From contig JAGLQN010000140.1 of assembly GCA_023136835.1 (NCBI GenBank), positions 1 through 64,000 on the forward strand: DNA of 64,000 nt. Reading direction: 5' to 3'. Below, in pieces: positions 16,237 to 25,775 of the stretch. A program made the position numbers and the translations under genes. The first letter of the stretch is position 1, and every line of letters begins with the position of its first letter. The notes under the pieces are model-generated. The model was not told the DNA's origin and ran no database searches. It saw nothing but the letters and a program-made list of their open reading frames with translations. Source of the stretch: Candidatus Omnitrophota bacterium. GTDB taxonomy: Bacteria; Omnitrophota; Gorgyraeia; Zapsychrales; Zapsychraceae.

Positions 16237-18056
16237 GATCCCTCTAAAATCTGCTCAAAAAGCAATTCGTTTCTTTTGCTTAAATATGAATCTACATATT
16301 TTTTCCCGTCATCAAACTTTATATTCCTCCCGCTTAACCGATCTAATACCTCCACTAACTCTTCCGGAGAAGACACTACTTCACATCTAGAAGGATAAAA
16401 GCCAAGTGGATTGTTATTTAAAAAAGGAGAAACGTCCAAATATATAATCGGAACGCCAGCTGATAAAGCTTCAACAGACACTGTAGATGAAGCAAAAAGC
16501 ACCAAATCAGCACCATATAAAGCCTCATCCAGAGGGGTCGCGGAGCTTTGCTCGTTTAATGGGAATGATAATTCAGGTAAATCTTTTAATGCTGAAGCTA
16601 ATGGAATAACCGGATGAGGGCGAATAACGATATTATACATCACTGTCTCAATTCTCGAAAATTCCTCTAAAAAAAGTAATACACGCTTATATTCGTCCAA
16701 ATCCGTTGATATAATAACAAGAATGTCCCTAATTTTCACCGGTCTTAACCGATTATTTATGTTTAAAGGATTTCTGCGTAAAGAGTTTCCTACAATGAGT
16801 TTTTCACGGGAATGCCCAAAAAACTCCTGTAGAATATTTTTAGGAACCTCTCCAGTTGTCACAATACGGTCCGGCAACGGCATATACTTCCTTTCGTTCT
16901 CTCCCAAGAAATAATTGAGATGCCTCTTTGTCAACGCGGCATGCTGATATCCAAAAAGTTTCATATCAGGCGCGGTTTCTTTTATGCCCTTGATAAACAT
17001 TCTTTCAAATGCCCGATTCTCAAATGGATAAATAACTTTTGCTCCAGGAAAATGGCTCGCGATTTCTCTTCCCACATGAAACAACAGCATACTCAAAAAA
17101 AGACTCGAAGAAAACTCTTCCTTACGTTTATACTTTTTGAGCAATTCCAAAAAAGAATATCCTTGAACACAAAAATCTCCCTGTATTTTCTCTCGCAAAA
17201 ACACTTTACTAAGAATTTTTGCAAACACTTTTATCAAGTCACTAAAATGGAGGAAACATTCTAAAGGCAGCACATCGTGGGAAATAGGATAGCACTGTTT
17301 AAGACGATTAAGATTCTTAGCATACGGCGCCCATACCAACACTAAATTCAGACAACGATTATTTGCCTTGCTTAAATGTTCTAACAGCGGTGAGAAATAA
17401 AAATCTTTATAGGAATGTGTTTTATCAGAAAACGATTGCTGATTCAGTAAAGATAAAAAAACATATTTATACTGGCCGGAAGACTGTGCCGACTTGCGAA
17501 ACATGAAAAAAGCAATAATTTTAGAAAAAATTTTATTTAAGAAAAATAAGACCGGCGATAAAGGCGCGGCATTCTTAATAACTTCACGTAAATTAATCTT
17601 TTTTATACCCTTAAAAAGAACTTCACAGGAATCTTTCAACGCCGCCTTAACTTGGCAAAAGATATCATGGTCGTTCGTCAAAATTATGAATACATCCGCA
17701 TCTTTCACCCCGCCTTTTAAAATAAAATTCAAGATCACAATAGACCAGGCAACCTTATCAAACAGCTCCGTTGCTATAGGGCTCTTGCTAACAAAATTAT
17801 ACGCCCACCAATCAAACGATCGATTCTTTTCAGTTAATATATCAACAGCTTTGGCATAATCACTCCCAACAATATCCCGCTTAATCCAGAATTTTGCTTC
17901 TACAAATCTATCCGCCATTCCCTGATCAATGATTTGTTTTCGAACCATCTGGATATTACTGGTTATGCCTATACTTAAGAAATACACCTCACCTTCTTTG
18001 TCAGCTGTATACTGCTTAATGCATGAATAATTGTCTGTAAAAATAACCTTTTTCAT
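16233..18056 (-). CDS. Large GT-B-like surface carbohydrate biosynthesis protein
   Basis: 607 residues. The C-terminal half has features of nucleotide-sugar-binding GT-B folds and of polysialyltransferase/CDP-glycerol transferase-like proteins: GYQHAALTKRHLNYF, VIIRPHPVIPL, then YGADLVLFASSTVSVEA and LSAGVPIIYLD near the end. The N-terminal half starts with a Rossmann-like strand and contains LTNDHDIF, but I recognise no named family there. Proteins annotated as surface carbohydrate biosynthesis proteins (TIGR04326 type) look similar, from memory. It is coupled to the downstream GT2. Glycan transfer is likely; donor unknown. Confidence 0.65.
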   Translation of the reverse strand: MKKVIFTDNYSCIKQYTADKEGEVYFLSIGITSNIQMVRKQIIDQGMADRFVEAKFWIKRDIVGSDYAKAVDILTEKNRSFDWWAYNFVSKSPIATELFDKVAWSIVILNFILKGGVKDADVFIILTNDHDIFCQVKAALKDSCEVLFKGIKKINLREVIKNAAPLSPVLFFLNKIFSKIIAFFMFRKSAQSSGQYKYVFLSLLNQQSFSDKTHSYKDFYFSPLLEHLSKANNRCLNLVLVWAPYAKNLNRLKQCYPISHDVLPLECFLHFSDLIKVFAKILSKVFLREKIQGDFCVQGYSFLELLKKYKRKEEFSSSLFLSMLLFHVGREIASHFPGAKVIYPFENRAFERMFIKGIKETAPDMKLFGYQHAALTKRHLNYFLGENERKYMPLPDRIVTTGEVPKNILQEFFGHSREKLIVGNSLRRNPLNINNRLRPVKIRDILVIISTDLDEYKRVLLFLEEFSRIETVMYNIVIRPHPVIPLASALKDLPELSFPLNEQSSATPLDEALYGADLVLFASSTVSVEALSAGVPIIYLDVSPFLNNNPLGFYPSRCEVVSSPEELVEVLDRLSGRNIKFDDGKKYVDSYLSKRNELLFEQILEGS

Positions 18057-18081
18057 GGAGTCGCTTGATCGGACAAAAAAA

Positions 18082-19098
18082 TTATATCGGTCTCTTTAAG
18101 AGTCTTTTGATAAATATCTTAAGTCTGTTTTTAAGTGAGATTCGTTTTTTGTAATCATTCCGATAATATCTGTTCATTTTATGAGCCATAAATTCATTCA
18201 TAAACGTTGTGAATCCAAACCGGTAATTAGTTAGCTTGTCAAATTTCTTTATACTACGTTCGCAGCTCCTTAGATCATCAGTTTGCTCGAGGGACATTTC
18301 CAAAATGATACAATTGATCAGTTTTTTATTTTCCCATTTATGGGCAAGATATCTATGATGCCCGTTAACAATACAATACTCCTCTTTGTCCGGGTTCTTT
18401 GAAAGAAGAATTGGAGGAATGTACTCTCCATTTCGTATCTTTTCGCATAAAACCTTGACATATTTATGATCGCACACCCCCTTCTCTTCTATATCCTTGT
18501 GCCAAGGTGAAGTAATCTTAGCCACTTCTACATTACTTGACCCCACCAGATCATCCCCTCCAAGATCCTCATTGTTAAAATTCTCGATCTCTCGATCCGG
18601 ATGTCTTGAGCGCTTGTAATTGTTGTTTGTTTCAAATTCCTCAAGCTTGGCAAGAGCTCCCGCAAAGCCCTTAGCAATATCTTTAAAGTTTTCACGATTA
18701 AGCGCTAAACGAAAATCTCTATAATGAACATGAATCTCATCTGTTATGTTCTCTTCTTGAAGCTCAATAGCAAAAACATTGTTATCATGAAACGACTCAT
18801 TTGGAAACGGGGAATTCTTCAGAAATTTCTTCTGCCTATCCCCACCACATGCCACCATAAGAGTTGTCGGATAAGCTTTCTCCTTATAATCTAAATTTTG
18901 CGTCAGATAATTCCTGACATCATGCGTAGAACGCGTAATAATGTCATAAAACTCATAATACTCATCGAGAGAAAACATTAAGCGATATTCTCTATAGTGA
19001 ATGTGAATATTTTCACAAAGGTCGACAAATAACCGGCTATTATGCAACTCCCGGTCTTTTAATTCCTTCCTAAATAAGTACTCTTTTACTGAACCCAT
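18082..19098 (-). CDS. ParB/Srx-fold protein with duplicated HxHYRxxR element
   Basis: 338 residues. Residues about 225-265 match the ParB/sulfiredoxin fold, with the core IVNGHHRYLAHKW preceded by PPILLSKN. The first half has an internal duplication: NIHIHYREYRLMFSLDEY at 30-47 and EIHVHYRDFRLALNRENF at 121-138, each followed by a helix. The C-terminus is strongly basic. A good AGGAG lies upstream of the ATG. There is no helix-turn-helix and no parA neighbour, so chromosome partition is unlikely. ParB-fold proteins can be nucleotide-dependent kinases or nucleases, so a sugar- or nucleotide-modifying role is conceivable, but no function is assigned. Confidence 0.65.
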   Translation of the reverse strand: MGSVKEYLFRKELKDRELHNSRLFVDLCENIHIHYREYRLMFSLDEYYEFYDIITRSTHDVRNYLTQNLDYKEKAYPTTLMVACGGDRQKKFLKNSPFPNESFHDNNVFAIELQEENITDEIHVHYRDFRLALNRENFKDIAKGFAGALAKLEEFETNNNYKRSRHPDREIENFNNEDLGGDDLVGSSNVEVAKITSPWHKDIEEKGVCDHKYVKVLCEKIRNGEYIPPILLSKNPDKEEYCIVNGHHRYLAHKWENKKLINCIILEMSLEQTDDLRSCERSIKKFDKLTNYRFGFTTFMNEFMAHKMNRYYRNDYKKRISLKNRLKIFIKRLLKRPI

Positions 19099-19215
19099 AA
19101 CGTCTCCTAAAATTTGTTAACATTGTATTTCCATTTTTCCCGCATAAGATACTTTTGACTTTCAAACTCCCATTGCCTTTAAAAAGTTGCCAAGAAATGA
19201 AAACTCTAAAAAAAC

Positions 19216-20592
19216 TTAGTGTTTTCGATTTAATGCCAATCGTTTCAAACTTCGAAGATATTTCCAAGCAACGGTTTTTCTTGCTGAATTTAAAAAAGTC
19301 CTTTTTAGATCAAAAGGATAAACCAGTTTTTCCCAATTCTCCCTATAGTGAACAAGCATTTCTCTCTGCTCTACTGGATAATTAAGCACCGTATCTCTCC
19401 TCTCAGAGGAAAACGAATCATAAAGCTCCCTATTAACAAGGTTTTGTTCAAAGCAATAATCACCAAGTTCGGTTCCTTTATATGGATAAAAAATATTGAT
19501 ACCGCTATAGGTAGGACGAATTTCCCGATTCAATTTAATCGTATCCTTTATCATTTCTTCCGTTTCTCCCGGAACTCCAATAATATTCAAAGAAGTTGTT
19601 TCTAAACCATATTTTCGTACTAAAGCAAATGCATTGACAATTTGCTCTCTCTTCATTTGCCGTTTCATAACTTTATTCCGGATATAATCATTGCCTGATT
19701 CAACGCCAAAAGATATGCGATAGCACCCCGCCTCTTTTAGCAGCCGTATGAATTCGTCATCAACTACATTGACGCGCAACAAACAATTAAACTTGATCTT
19801 AATTCTGTCCTTATACTTCTGAAGAAACTCTGTTCTCCACTTCTTATTTATTCCAAAAATATCATCTCCAATGGTTATCGAACTTATCGAGAACTTCTCC
19901 ATTACCTCTTCAATCTCGCGAACACTGGATTCCGGACTTCTGTACCGCGTAGGATTACTGTGAAAACCATACACTTTAGCAAGCGCATGATTACTGCAAT
20001 ATGTACATAAATAAGGACACCCTCTCGAAAAAAAGAAAGGCGCAACACCCGTCTTCTCTAAAGTTTCTTTGAAAGAATGAATATCCTTATCAGGATACGG
20101 CAATTTGTCCAAATCGCTAACAAGAGGCTTGCATTTATTGATCACCAGCTTGCCATTATCTGCCCAAGCAAAATTATCCGTGTCCTTATAGGGCTCCTCC
20201 TGTTCAATCTTTTCCAGAAATTGAGCAAAAGACAATTCAGATTCTCCGATAAAGATACCATCTAACGATTTCGTTTCTAAAATACACGTTTGGTTAATCG
20301 TTGGATGCACACCGCCGCAAACCGTAATAACATCCGAGTATCTTTCTTTTATAAGAGCTGCAATTTCCTTAACAAAATGAAACTGTGACGAAACAGAGGA
20401 AAACCCTACAATTTTAGGCTCAAATTCATTGACGGCCTCGAGAACTTTTTGATACTCTTCCTTTGTTACAACAGTGACCATTTTAGCTTCATGGCCGCTT
20501 TGCCTAGTCATCGCAACAATAGAGGCTAACCCAATCGAATAGCAATCTTCATGAAACCCATTGATGTTAGTATAAACGAACAAGACTTTCAT
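19216..20592 (-). CDS. B12-binding radical SAM protein
   Basis: 458 residues. The N-terminal 130 residues look like a cobalamin-binding domain (VGFSSVSSQF, VCGGVHPTIN, GESELSF), though the B12-ligating DxHxxG is not evident. The radical SAM cluster motif is SRGCPYLCTYC with C192, C196 and C199, followed by SFGVESGND. This architecture covers methylases, ring-forming enzymes and other carbon-bond chemistry. It shares the design of the truncated gene at the left edge. The neighbours are methyltransferases and glycan enzymes, so it may modify a sugar or lipid; the substrate is unknown. Confidence 0.88.
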   Translation of the reverse strand: MKVLFVYTNINGFHEDCYSIGLASIVAMTRQSGHEAKMVTVVTKEEYQKVLEAVNEFEPKIVGFSSVSSQFHFVKEIAALIKERYSDVITVCGGVHPTINQTCILETKSLDGIFIGESELSFAQFLEKIEQEEPYKDTDNFAWADNGKLVINKCKPLVSDLDKLPYPDKDIHSFKETLEKTGVAPFFFSRGCPYLCTYCSNHALAKVYGFHSNPTRYRSPESSVREIEEVMEKFSISSITIGDDIFGINKKWRTEFLQKYKDRIKIKFNCLLRVNVVDDEFIRLLKEAGCYRISFGVESGNDYIRNKVMKRQMKREQIVNAFALVRKYGLETTSLNIIGVPGETEEMIKDTIKLNREIRPTYSGINIFYPYKGTELGDYCFEQNLVNRELYDSFSSERRDTVLNYPVEQREMLVHYRENWEKLVYPFDLKRTFLNSARKTVAWKYLRSLKRLALNRKH

Positions 20593-20784
20593 AATATCAA
20601 TTCCTTGTTGTTAAACAAATCAGAATTAAATGAAAAATTGTACACCTTTAACACTATTGTTAGCAGCACCAATGTCCTATTGTTGCACAAAACTATAATT
20701 CAAATTTCTTGAATGAATGGTTGCAAGTAAAACATCATCGGGAAGATTCCCTTTCCCCCTGTAAAATCTAAGAAACTTTTGATT
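20593..20784. other. Intergenic gap between radical SAM and methyltransferase genes
   Basis: 192 bases, AT-rich. No reading frame, strong hairpin or convincing promoter is seen. Confidence 0.4.
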
Positions 20785-21810
20785 TTAGAGCTCCTGCCCC
20801 CCTCTTAAAAAATTACCAACCGAATGCTTAACCCTTCTATAGGGAAAATATTTATCCTCCAACAATGTCTTGAAAATATAATCCTGTATTGAAATATAGT
20901 GTCCCCTTAAAGAGCCGTCATTTATGGCAACATCAGTCCGAGGCCGCCAACTCTCGGGCTTTTTTAAAACAAACCTGCATATATCATCAGAATGCAAAAT
21001 CTCCAACCCCATAGTTGTAAAAAATACAGCCAGGTGCTTTTTGTTGAAATGAAAAATGTGATCATTCTGGAAATAATTTAATGGCGTATACACACTATTG
21101 CCGATATGCAAAACCCCGGGAACTTCAATTAATAAATGTTTGTTCTCTTTAATTTTTTCAATGACCTTACATATCTCGCGAATCGGGTCCCGAAAATGTT
21201 CTAATACATGAGAAAGGATAACAAGATCTTGCGAGTTTGAAGAAACCTTCTGATAAAAATCGCCTTCAACAAGGTTCATTCCTAGTTTTTGACCATATTC
21301 AAGATAATTAGCATCATAATCAAACCCGATCACATTCTTTCCAGCCAAAAATAGTGGATATAAATTACCTCCCGCTGAACAGCCAACCTCTAGTATATCC
21401 CTCACATCATCAAATACATCAAGCCGTTTTAACAGTTCTAAGAAAGACTCCCCTTGCGCCAGAAATCTTTTAAAATATTCATCCGTTGCGGTCAAACTGC
21501 CTCGATGCATCAGACTAAAATCATTTTTATAAAAAGAATCTAAAGACTTCTGGTCAAGAGTGGGATCGGTTCTAATTAAGCTGCATTCTTTACATAACTT
21601 AAAACTAAAGGGAAGTCCGAAGCGGTCATAGTTCGCCAAAACAATGTCATTGGCTTTGCTTCGGCATAAACAATTATTCTCAACTGTAGAATATTCCCTA
21701 CTCCGCAATTGCGCAGACACCCGATTTAATGCTGACCTCTGCGCTTCCTTCATTTTTGGCCAGCATTGGCCATTCGCTTTTTTTAAAGGAAAAATTTTCT
21801 CAACCCTCAT
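20785..21810 (-). CDS. Class I SAM methyltransferase with N-terminal zinc-binding cysteines
   Basis: 341 residues. Cysteines at 47, 49, 73 and 76 (CLC...CKEC) form a likely zinc site, as in sugar C-methyltransferase-like proteins. The SAM-binding motif I ILEVGCSAGGN is at 139-149 with FDYDANYLEYG after it, and LVILSHVLEHFRDP marks the motif II region. The ATG shares one base with the stop of the upstream 706-residue gene (TAATG). A role methylating a nucleotide sugar or glycan fits the context. Confidence 0.82.
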   Translation of the reverse strand: MRVEKIFPLKKANGQCWPKMKEAQRSALNRVSAQLRSREYSTVENNCLCRSKANDIVLANYDRFGLPFSFKLCKECSLIRTDPTLDQKSLDSFYKNDFSLMHRGSLTATDEYFKRFLAQGESFLELLKRLDVFDDVRDILEVGCSAGGNLYPLFLAGKNVIGFDYDANYLEYGQKLGMNLVEGDFYQKVSSNSQDLVILSHVLEHFRDPIREICKVIEKIKENKHLLIEVPGVLHIGNSVYTPLNYFQNDHIFHFNKKHLAVFFTTMGLEILHSDDICRFVLKKPESWRPRTDVAINDGSLRGHYISIQDYIFKTLLEDKYFPYRRVKHSVGNFLRGGQEL

Positions 21811-23930
21811 TAAACCACCTGCTCGTAATCCATTCCTCTTTCTTGCCTTTTCTTATCTGTGCAATCCGAAAAGTCGGTGGACACTACTTTATCTTTGCCA
21901 AATTTATCGGCATAAATCTTATTCGTATTCGTTATAGCCGTTTCCTTCTTAAAACCGCTGTCCATACCAGAGAGAAGTGTCTTAATATAAAATCCGATCC
22001 TCTGATTTGCTTTCCCATCTCGAAATGGATCTTTTTCACTGATAAATGGCGACCAATCCGCAAACCCATTGGATAAATCCTTCGTTGTTCGATAATGATC
22101 AATGCTCGTAATCATTGTTTTAATATCATCAAATATAACCTTATTCTTTCCAGGAACATAATCCGGATTTAAAGGACCGATCATGGCACTGTCATAAAAA
22201 ATTGACGGAACACCGGCAAGCCAGCACTCTAATGCGGCAGCAGAATTACTGGTCATTCCTATAGACAAATCAGAAGCCTTTCCCGCCTCAGCTGGAAATT
22301 TTTCCGTTTCAAGAAATTTCACCCTTCCCTCTTTTTCTAAACGCTGAATTAATCCTGCAGTACATTCTGAAGATTTTAGAAAATTTTCATTCCACTTTTT
22401 CTTAGTTTTAACAATTATTGCAACAGTCGGATTATTTACCGCATATTCAAATAAAGCCCGATATACAGAAAACATATTCAATACAAGGCTTTCTATAAAT
22501 GCAAAGTTGGCAATATTAAGATTTTCATCGAAAACGCTTAATACAAATTTAGCCTCCTCACCTATAAAATCTTTCTTTAGAGCTGTTGCTTTTCCACCCA
22601 AAAGATCAAAAGCATAATCAAAAATATATCCCGTTTGAATGAAATTTCTTACTTCAGAATGCCTATGCTGATATGCCCTTTCATAAGCTTTACCCCAAAC
22701 AAAAAAAACATCGCAACTGTCATGATGTCCCATATCGCTAGCAAAATGATTCGAATATTGATAAGATATTGTAACAGTTTTCGCAAGTTTTGCCGCAATA
22801 TCCAAATCAGAAAAAAGAACTCCGGACTTAAAAAGGACTTTTACATTATTTAGCCTGAAAAAATCTTCCCAATAAGGCAAGGACATAAGCAACAGGGATA
22901 ACATCTTCCATTGTTCGTACTGAACCATAGTTTTTACCTTAAACAATAATCTTATGCTCTCTTTTACATTTCCGAAAAACAGCCGAAATGCCTGTAGAGA
23001 ACACCGGTGCCTCGGAATTAATCTATTTGATTTTTTCATAAATCCGTCACAAGACCATAAATCGAATCCGGCATCCTTAATCTTCTTTATCCCTCTCTTT
23101 TTCATCTCTCCGGAATTTCTTGAAAATATAGATATTTGATCCGAAGAAATACCCGAGCCCGGATACCAAAACAAATTATAGTTTTTCCGAGAATAATCAC
23201 AAAAATTATCCAGAGCATCATGAAAAGTGCAAATACAACTTTTTGTCTTATTGATCCGCCGACTTTTTCTATCAAATAAAGGAATAATACTCATCGCCAC
23301 TAGTTGCATTAACTGATAAAAAAAGACGATTAATCCATTTTCTTTCATTCCTTTCCATGACCTAAAGGATAAAACAGAAAGATTTTTTTCACGCGCATAA
23401 TCTATAATCAGACCCATGCAATAGGTTTTCTTATCGACAATAACCCCTACTTCCTCCCCACGTAATCGGCTTTTCGGGCTTGAAGCCGCCCAGGCAGATA
23501 CTTCAATAAGTAGCGAAACATCAAAATTTGGCCACGCAATACGGTGTTTTATCCAAAGCTTCAAATCATCTTTCAGAACCAATAATCTGCCGTTGACCTG
23601 ATTAAGAAGGGTATCCTTTGTGTTAAAGTATACATTATCAAGCCTGTCCATAATCCTATCCATAGCATCTATATTGCCGGTGTCAACGATGGATCTATTA
23701 TTGGAATCTCGCATTTTACTGGAATCAATACAAAACTTTTCAACCGTAATTCGGCTAAGTAACGCTTTAAGAATAGGATTCTTATACCTACCTATCCATA
23801 CAGACGCTTTATTCGGAACAAGATAGTAGAGTGTAATATTATCATTCCCTATCCAAGACCTAGGAACTATCTTAAGAAGGTATTTAAGCCTGAGATGGAC
23901 ACAAAAATAATGTATTTTTTTTCGAGACAT
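21810..23930 (-). CDS. Large GT-B-like protein of unknown family
   Basis: 706 residues, no named family recognised. The C-terminal third has the features of a GT-B donor-binding half: IIVKTKKKWNENF, ASDLSIGMTSNSAAALECWLAGVPSIFYDSAM and a final KxxFDDI segment. The preceding region (YQYSNHFASDMGHHD, FFVWGKAYERAY) parallels the acceptor-side layout of the 607-residue protein at 16233-18056, suggesting distant kinship. The gene starts with ATG but has no clear ribosome-binding site, and it follows a 200-base gap. Glycan transfer is inferred; donor unknown. Confidence 0.55.
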   Translation of the reverse strand: MSRKKIHYFCVHLRLKYLLKIVPRSWIGNDNITLYYLVPNKASVWIGRYKNPILKALLSRITVEKFCIDSSKMRDSNNRSIVDTGNIDAMDRIMDRLDNVYFNTKDTLLNQVNGRLLVLKDDLKLWIKHRIAWPNFDVSLLIEVSAWAASSPKSRLRGEEVGVIVDKKTYCMGLIIDYAREKNLSVLSFRSWKGMKENGLIVFFYQLMQLVAMSIIPLFDRKSRRINKTKSCICTFHDALDNFCDYSRKNYNLFWYPGSGISSDQISIFSRNSGEMKKRGIKKIKDAGFDLWSCDGFMKKSNRLIPRHRCSLQAFRLFFGNVKESIRLLFKVKTMVQYEQWKMLSLLLMSLPYWEDFFRLNNVKVLFKSGVLFSDLDIAAKLAKTVTISYQYSNHFASDMGHHDSCDVFFVWGKAYERAYQHRHSEVRNFIQTGYIFDYAFDLLGGKATALKKDFIGEEAKFVLSVFDENLNIANFAFIESLVLNMFSVYRALFEYAVNNPTVAIIVKTKKKWNENFLKSSECTAGLIQRLEKEGRVKFLETEKFPAEAGKASDLSIGMTSNSAAALECWLAGVPSIFYDSAMIGPLNPDYVPGKNKVIFDDIKTMITSIDHYRTTKDLSNGFADWSPFISEKDPFRDGKANQRIGFYIKTLLSGMDSGFKKETAITNTNKIYADKFGKDKVVSTDFSDCTDKKRQERGMDYEQVV

Positions 23931-24130
23931 AATGTGGAATTGAACAATTACGTTGTGACCAAGAAATGCATGAACGACCCCTTATCTAAGTTCACAAAAC
24001 AAACATAATCTTCAGCTAAATAGCTGCATAAGAAATCCTCATTTATAAGCTTTGGGAGAATCTCGATCTTCCTCTTTGGGATTATAATTATTCTCTACAT
24101 TAACAGATACCCAGCCTGCTGCCTGACAGT
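23931..24130. other. Intergenic gap, possible short reading frame
   Basis: 200 bases between the ATP-grasp gene and the 706-residue gene. On the minus strand an ATG at 24158, inside the ATP-grasp gene's end, opens a 39-codon frame ending at 24039; it has no recognisable motif. No terminator-like hairpin with a T-run is obvious. Confidence 0.3.
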
Positions 24131-25087
24131 TTAAATTCGGTCCATTTCTACATAACATTCGGTAAAATAACGTACACCCTTACCAGATTTGCATTGCCTC
24201 CTATATGTATATTCTCCTCCTAAACAAATCCTTGGCCACCACAGACAATCAGAAAATCCAAATTGTTTCCGAAAACCCAAAGTGCTGGAAAATCTCGGAT
24301 TTATTTCAAATGGAATAAATTCGCCATTACATAATCGCGTTTGGATATTAATGGAGCCAACCAAATTTATCTTACAAGCAAGCTTCTGCACCATATCATC
24401 CATTATTTCCGAATCCATGAGAATAACCTCCGCAGACGTACCCCCCGGGCCTAATTTACGTTTAAATGTTATGCTTGCAATATCCTTTCCATCAGAAAAA
24501 ATACCTGTCGTATATTCCTGGTCATCTCCCCCTAGATATTCTTGAATTAAATATATTCCATCATCTTTTTGTTTAAAATAATCAATATCGAGATCAGATT
24601 TAATTTTCCAAATATCCTTGCTCCCACAGCTATTTATCGGCTTAATGATCATCGGGAAACTCAATTGATTTTGATAATCTTTTAAGAAATAAGTTTTTGG
24701 AGTCTTAAAGCCTATTGATTCGAGATATTTTACAGTTTTATATTTATCCAGGAAATTATCCAGAATGAGCTCATTATTAATCAATACTCTTTCCTTCCAC
24801 GAAGACCAGATTCCGCGGTTATCATGAAAAGTTTTTATTTCCGGTTCTGAAATCGGCACAATCAAATCAACATTACTTTTCTCAACAATATCCTTTATAG
24901 CGTCAAGATATTCATGAGGCTGACTCGCTGGTGGGACTTGAAAAAACCGCTCGATATCTGCGTTTTGACAAAGCAATTGGTTCATATCGCAGCCAATAAG
25001 CGAAAACTCTTCCCCACAAACAAACCTGGCATAAGAATTGCCGATATCCCCTCCAATAGCCGTAACTAATACTGTCTTTTTATTCAC
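24131..25087 (-). CDS. ATP-grasp enzyme (PylC/CarB-like)
   Basis: 318 residues. The first 110 residues look like a Rossmann-type pre-ATP-grasp domain beginning VLVTAIGGDIGNS, followed by MIIKPINSCGSKDIW and the acidic metal site FIPFEINPRFSST, typical of ATP-grasp ligases. Such enzymes join a carboxylate to an amine or similar nucleophile using ATP through an acyl-phosphate. Its start overlaps the end of the metallophosphoesterase gene by eight bases. A role in attaching an amino acid or carboxylate to a glycan is plausible; substrate unknown. Confidence 0.82.
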   Translation of the reverse strand: MNKKTVLVTAIGGDIGNSYARFVCGEEFSLIGCDMNQLLCQNADIERFFQVPPASQPHEYLDAIKDIVEKSNVDLIVPISEPEIKTFHDNRGIWSSWKERVLINNELILDNFLDKYKTVKYLESIGFKTPKTYFLKDYQNQLSFPMIIKPINSCGSKDIWKIKSDLDIDYFKQKDDGIYLIQEYLGGDDQEYTTGIFSDGKDIASITFKRKLGPGGTSAEVILMDSEIMDDMVQKLACKINLVGSINIQTRLCNGEFIPFEINPRFSSTLGFRKQFGFSDCLWWPRICLGGEYTYRRQCKSGKGVRYFTECYVEMDRI

Positions 25088-25775
25088 TTTCTTTCCTGTT
25101 TAAAACGCTAAACAAATATTCATTTTGTTCATTATGCCGCTTAAGATCATTTCGCAATGAATCGATATCGTAGTCAACACGCTTAAATTTCAAAATATTT
25201 TTATCCAAATCCAACACAGCAAATGAAGCCTGAGAACAATCTCTCGGCTGGCCAACCGAGCCCGGATTGATGATTTGAACATTGCGAACCTGTTTATGCA
25301 TAGGATAATGCGTGTGCCCTAAAAAGATATATTTAAAATCGAGATCTTTAAATTTATCTACAGAATCCGTAGGATAAACATAATCATTTAATGCATCCCA
25401 GGGGCTTCCGTGAAACATTGTCAATCCTAATTCCTTATCCTCAAACGAGAGTGGCAAGTCTTTTAAAAACTCTAAATGATCCCGGGTAATAGTACTTTTC
25501 AAATATGCCAGTGAACCGCCATACCGATTAGAATATTTCCCCAACACTTCCTCATTTTCAAGGCAATTTAAAAAAATTTTATCGTGATTCCCTTTAATGC
25601 AAATAAGGTTATCAATATTTTGAACAGCATCTATAACCTCATCCTGAGAATAATAGTACCCGCATAAGTCCCCCCCGCAACAATACATATCGCAAGACTC
25701 CTTTAAAAGGGCCTTCCATACTTTATCAAACGCATAAATATTGCCGTGAATATCAGAAAAAATACCTACGCGCAT
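25080..25775 (-). CDS. Calcineurin-like metallophosphoesterase (YfcE-type)
   Basis: 231 residues with the full set of metal ligands: SDIHGN (D8, H10), GGDLCGY (D36), KGNHD (N63, H64), FHGSPW and GHTHYP. The family hydrolyses phosphodiesters or phosphomonoesters. It overlaps the SDR gene before it by ten bases and the ATP-grasp gene after it by eight. This embedding in the glycan cluster suggests removal of a phosphate from an intermediate, not general housekeeping (inference). Confidence 0.9.
   Translation of the reverse strand: MRVGIFSDIHGNIYAFDKVWKALLKESCDMYCCGGDLCGYYYSQDEVIDAVQNIDNLICIKGNHDKIFLNCLENEEVLGKYSNRYGGSLAYLKSTITRDHLEFLKDLPLSFEDKELGLTMFHGSPWDALNDYVYPTDSVDKFKDLDFKYIFLGHTHYPMHKQVRNVQIINPGSVGQPRDCSQASFAVLDLDKNILKFKRVDYDIDSLRNDLKRHNEQNEYLFSVLNRKESE

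Noticed and set aside
18082-19098. Plasmid or chromosome partition protein ParB
   Set aside because: No ParA gene, no helix-turn-helix domain and a glycan-cluster context; only the fold is shared.
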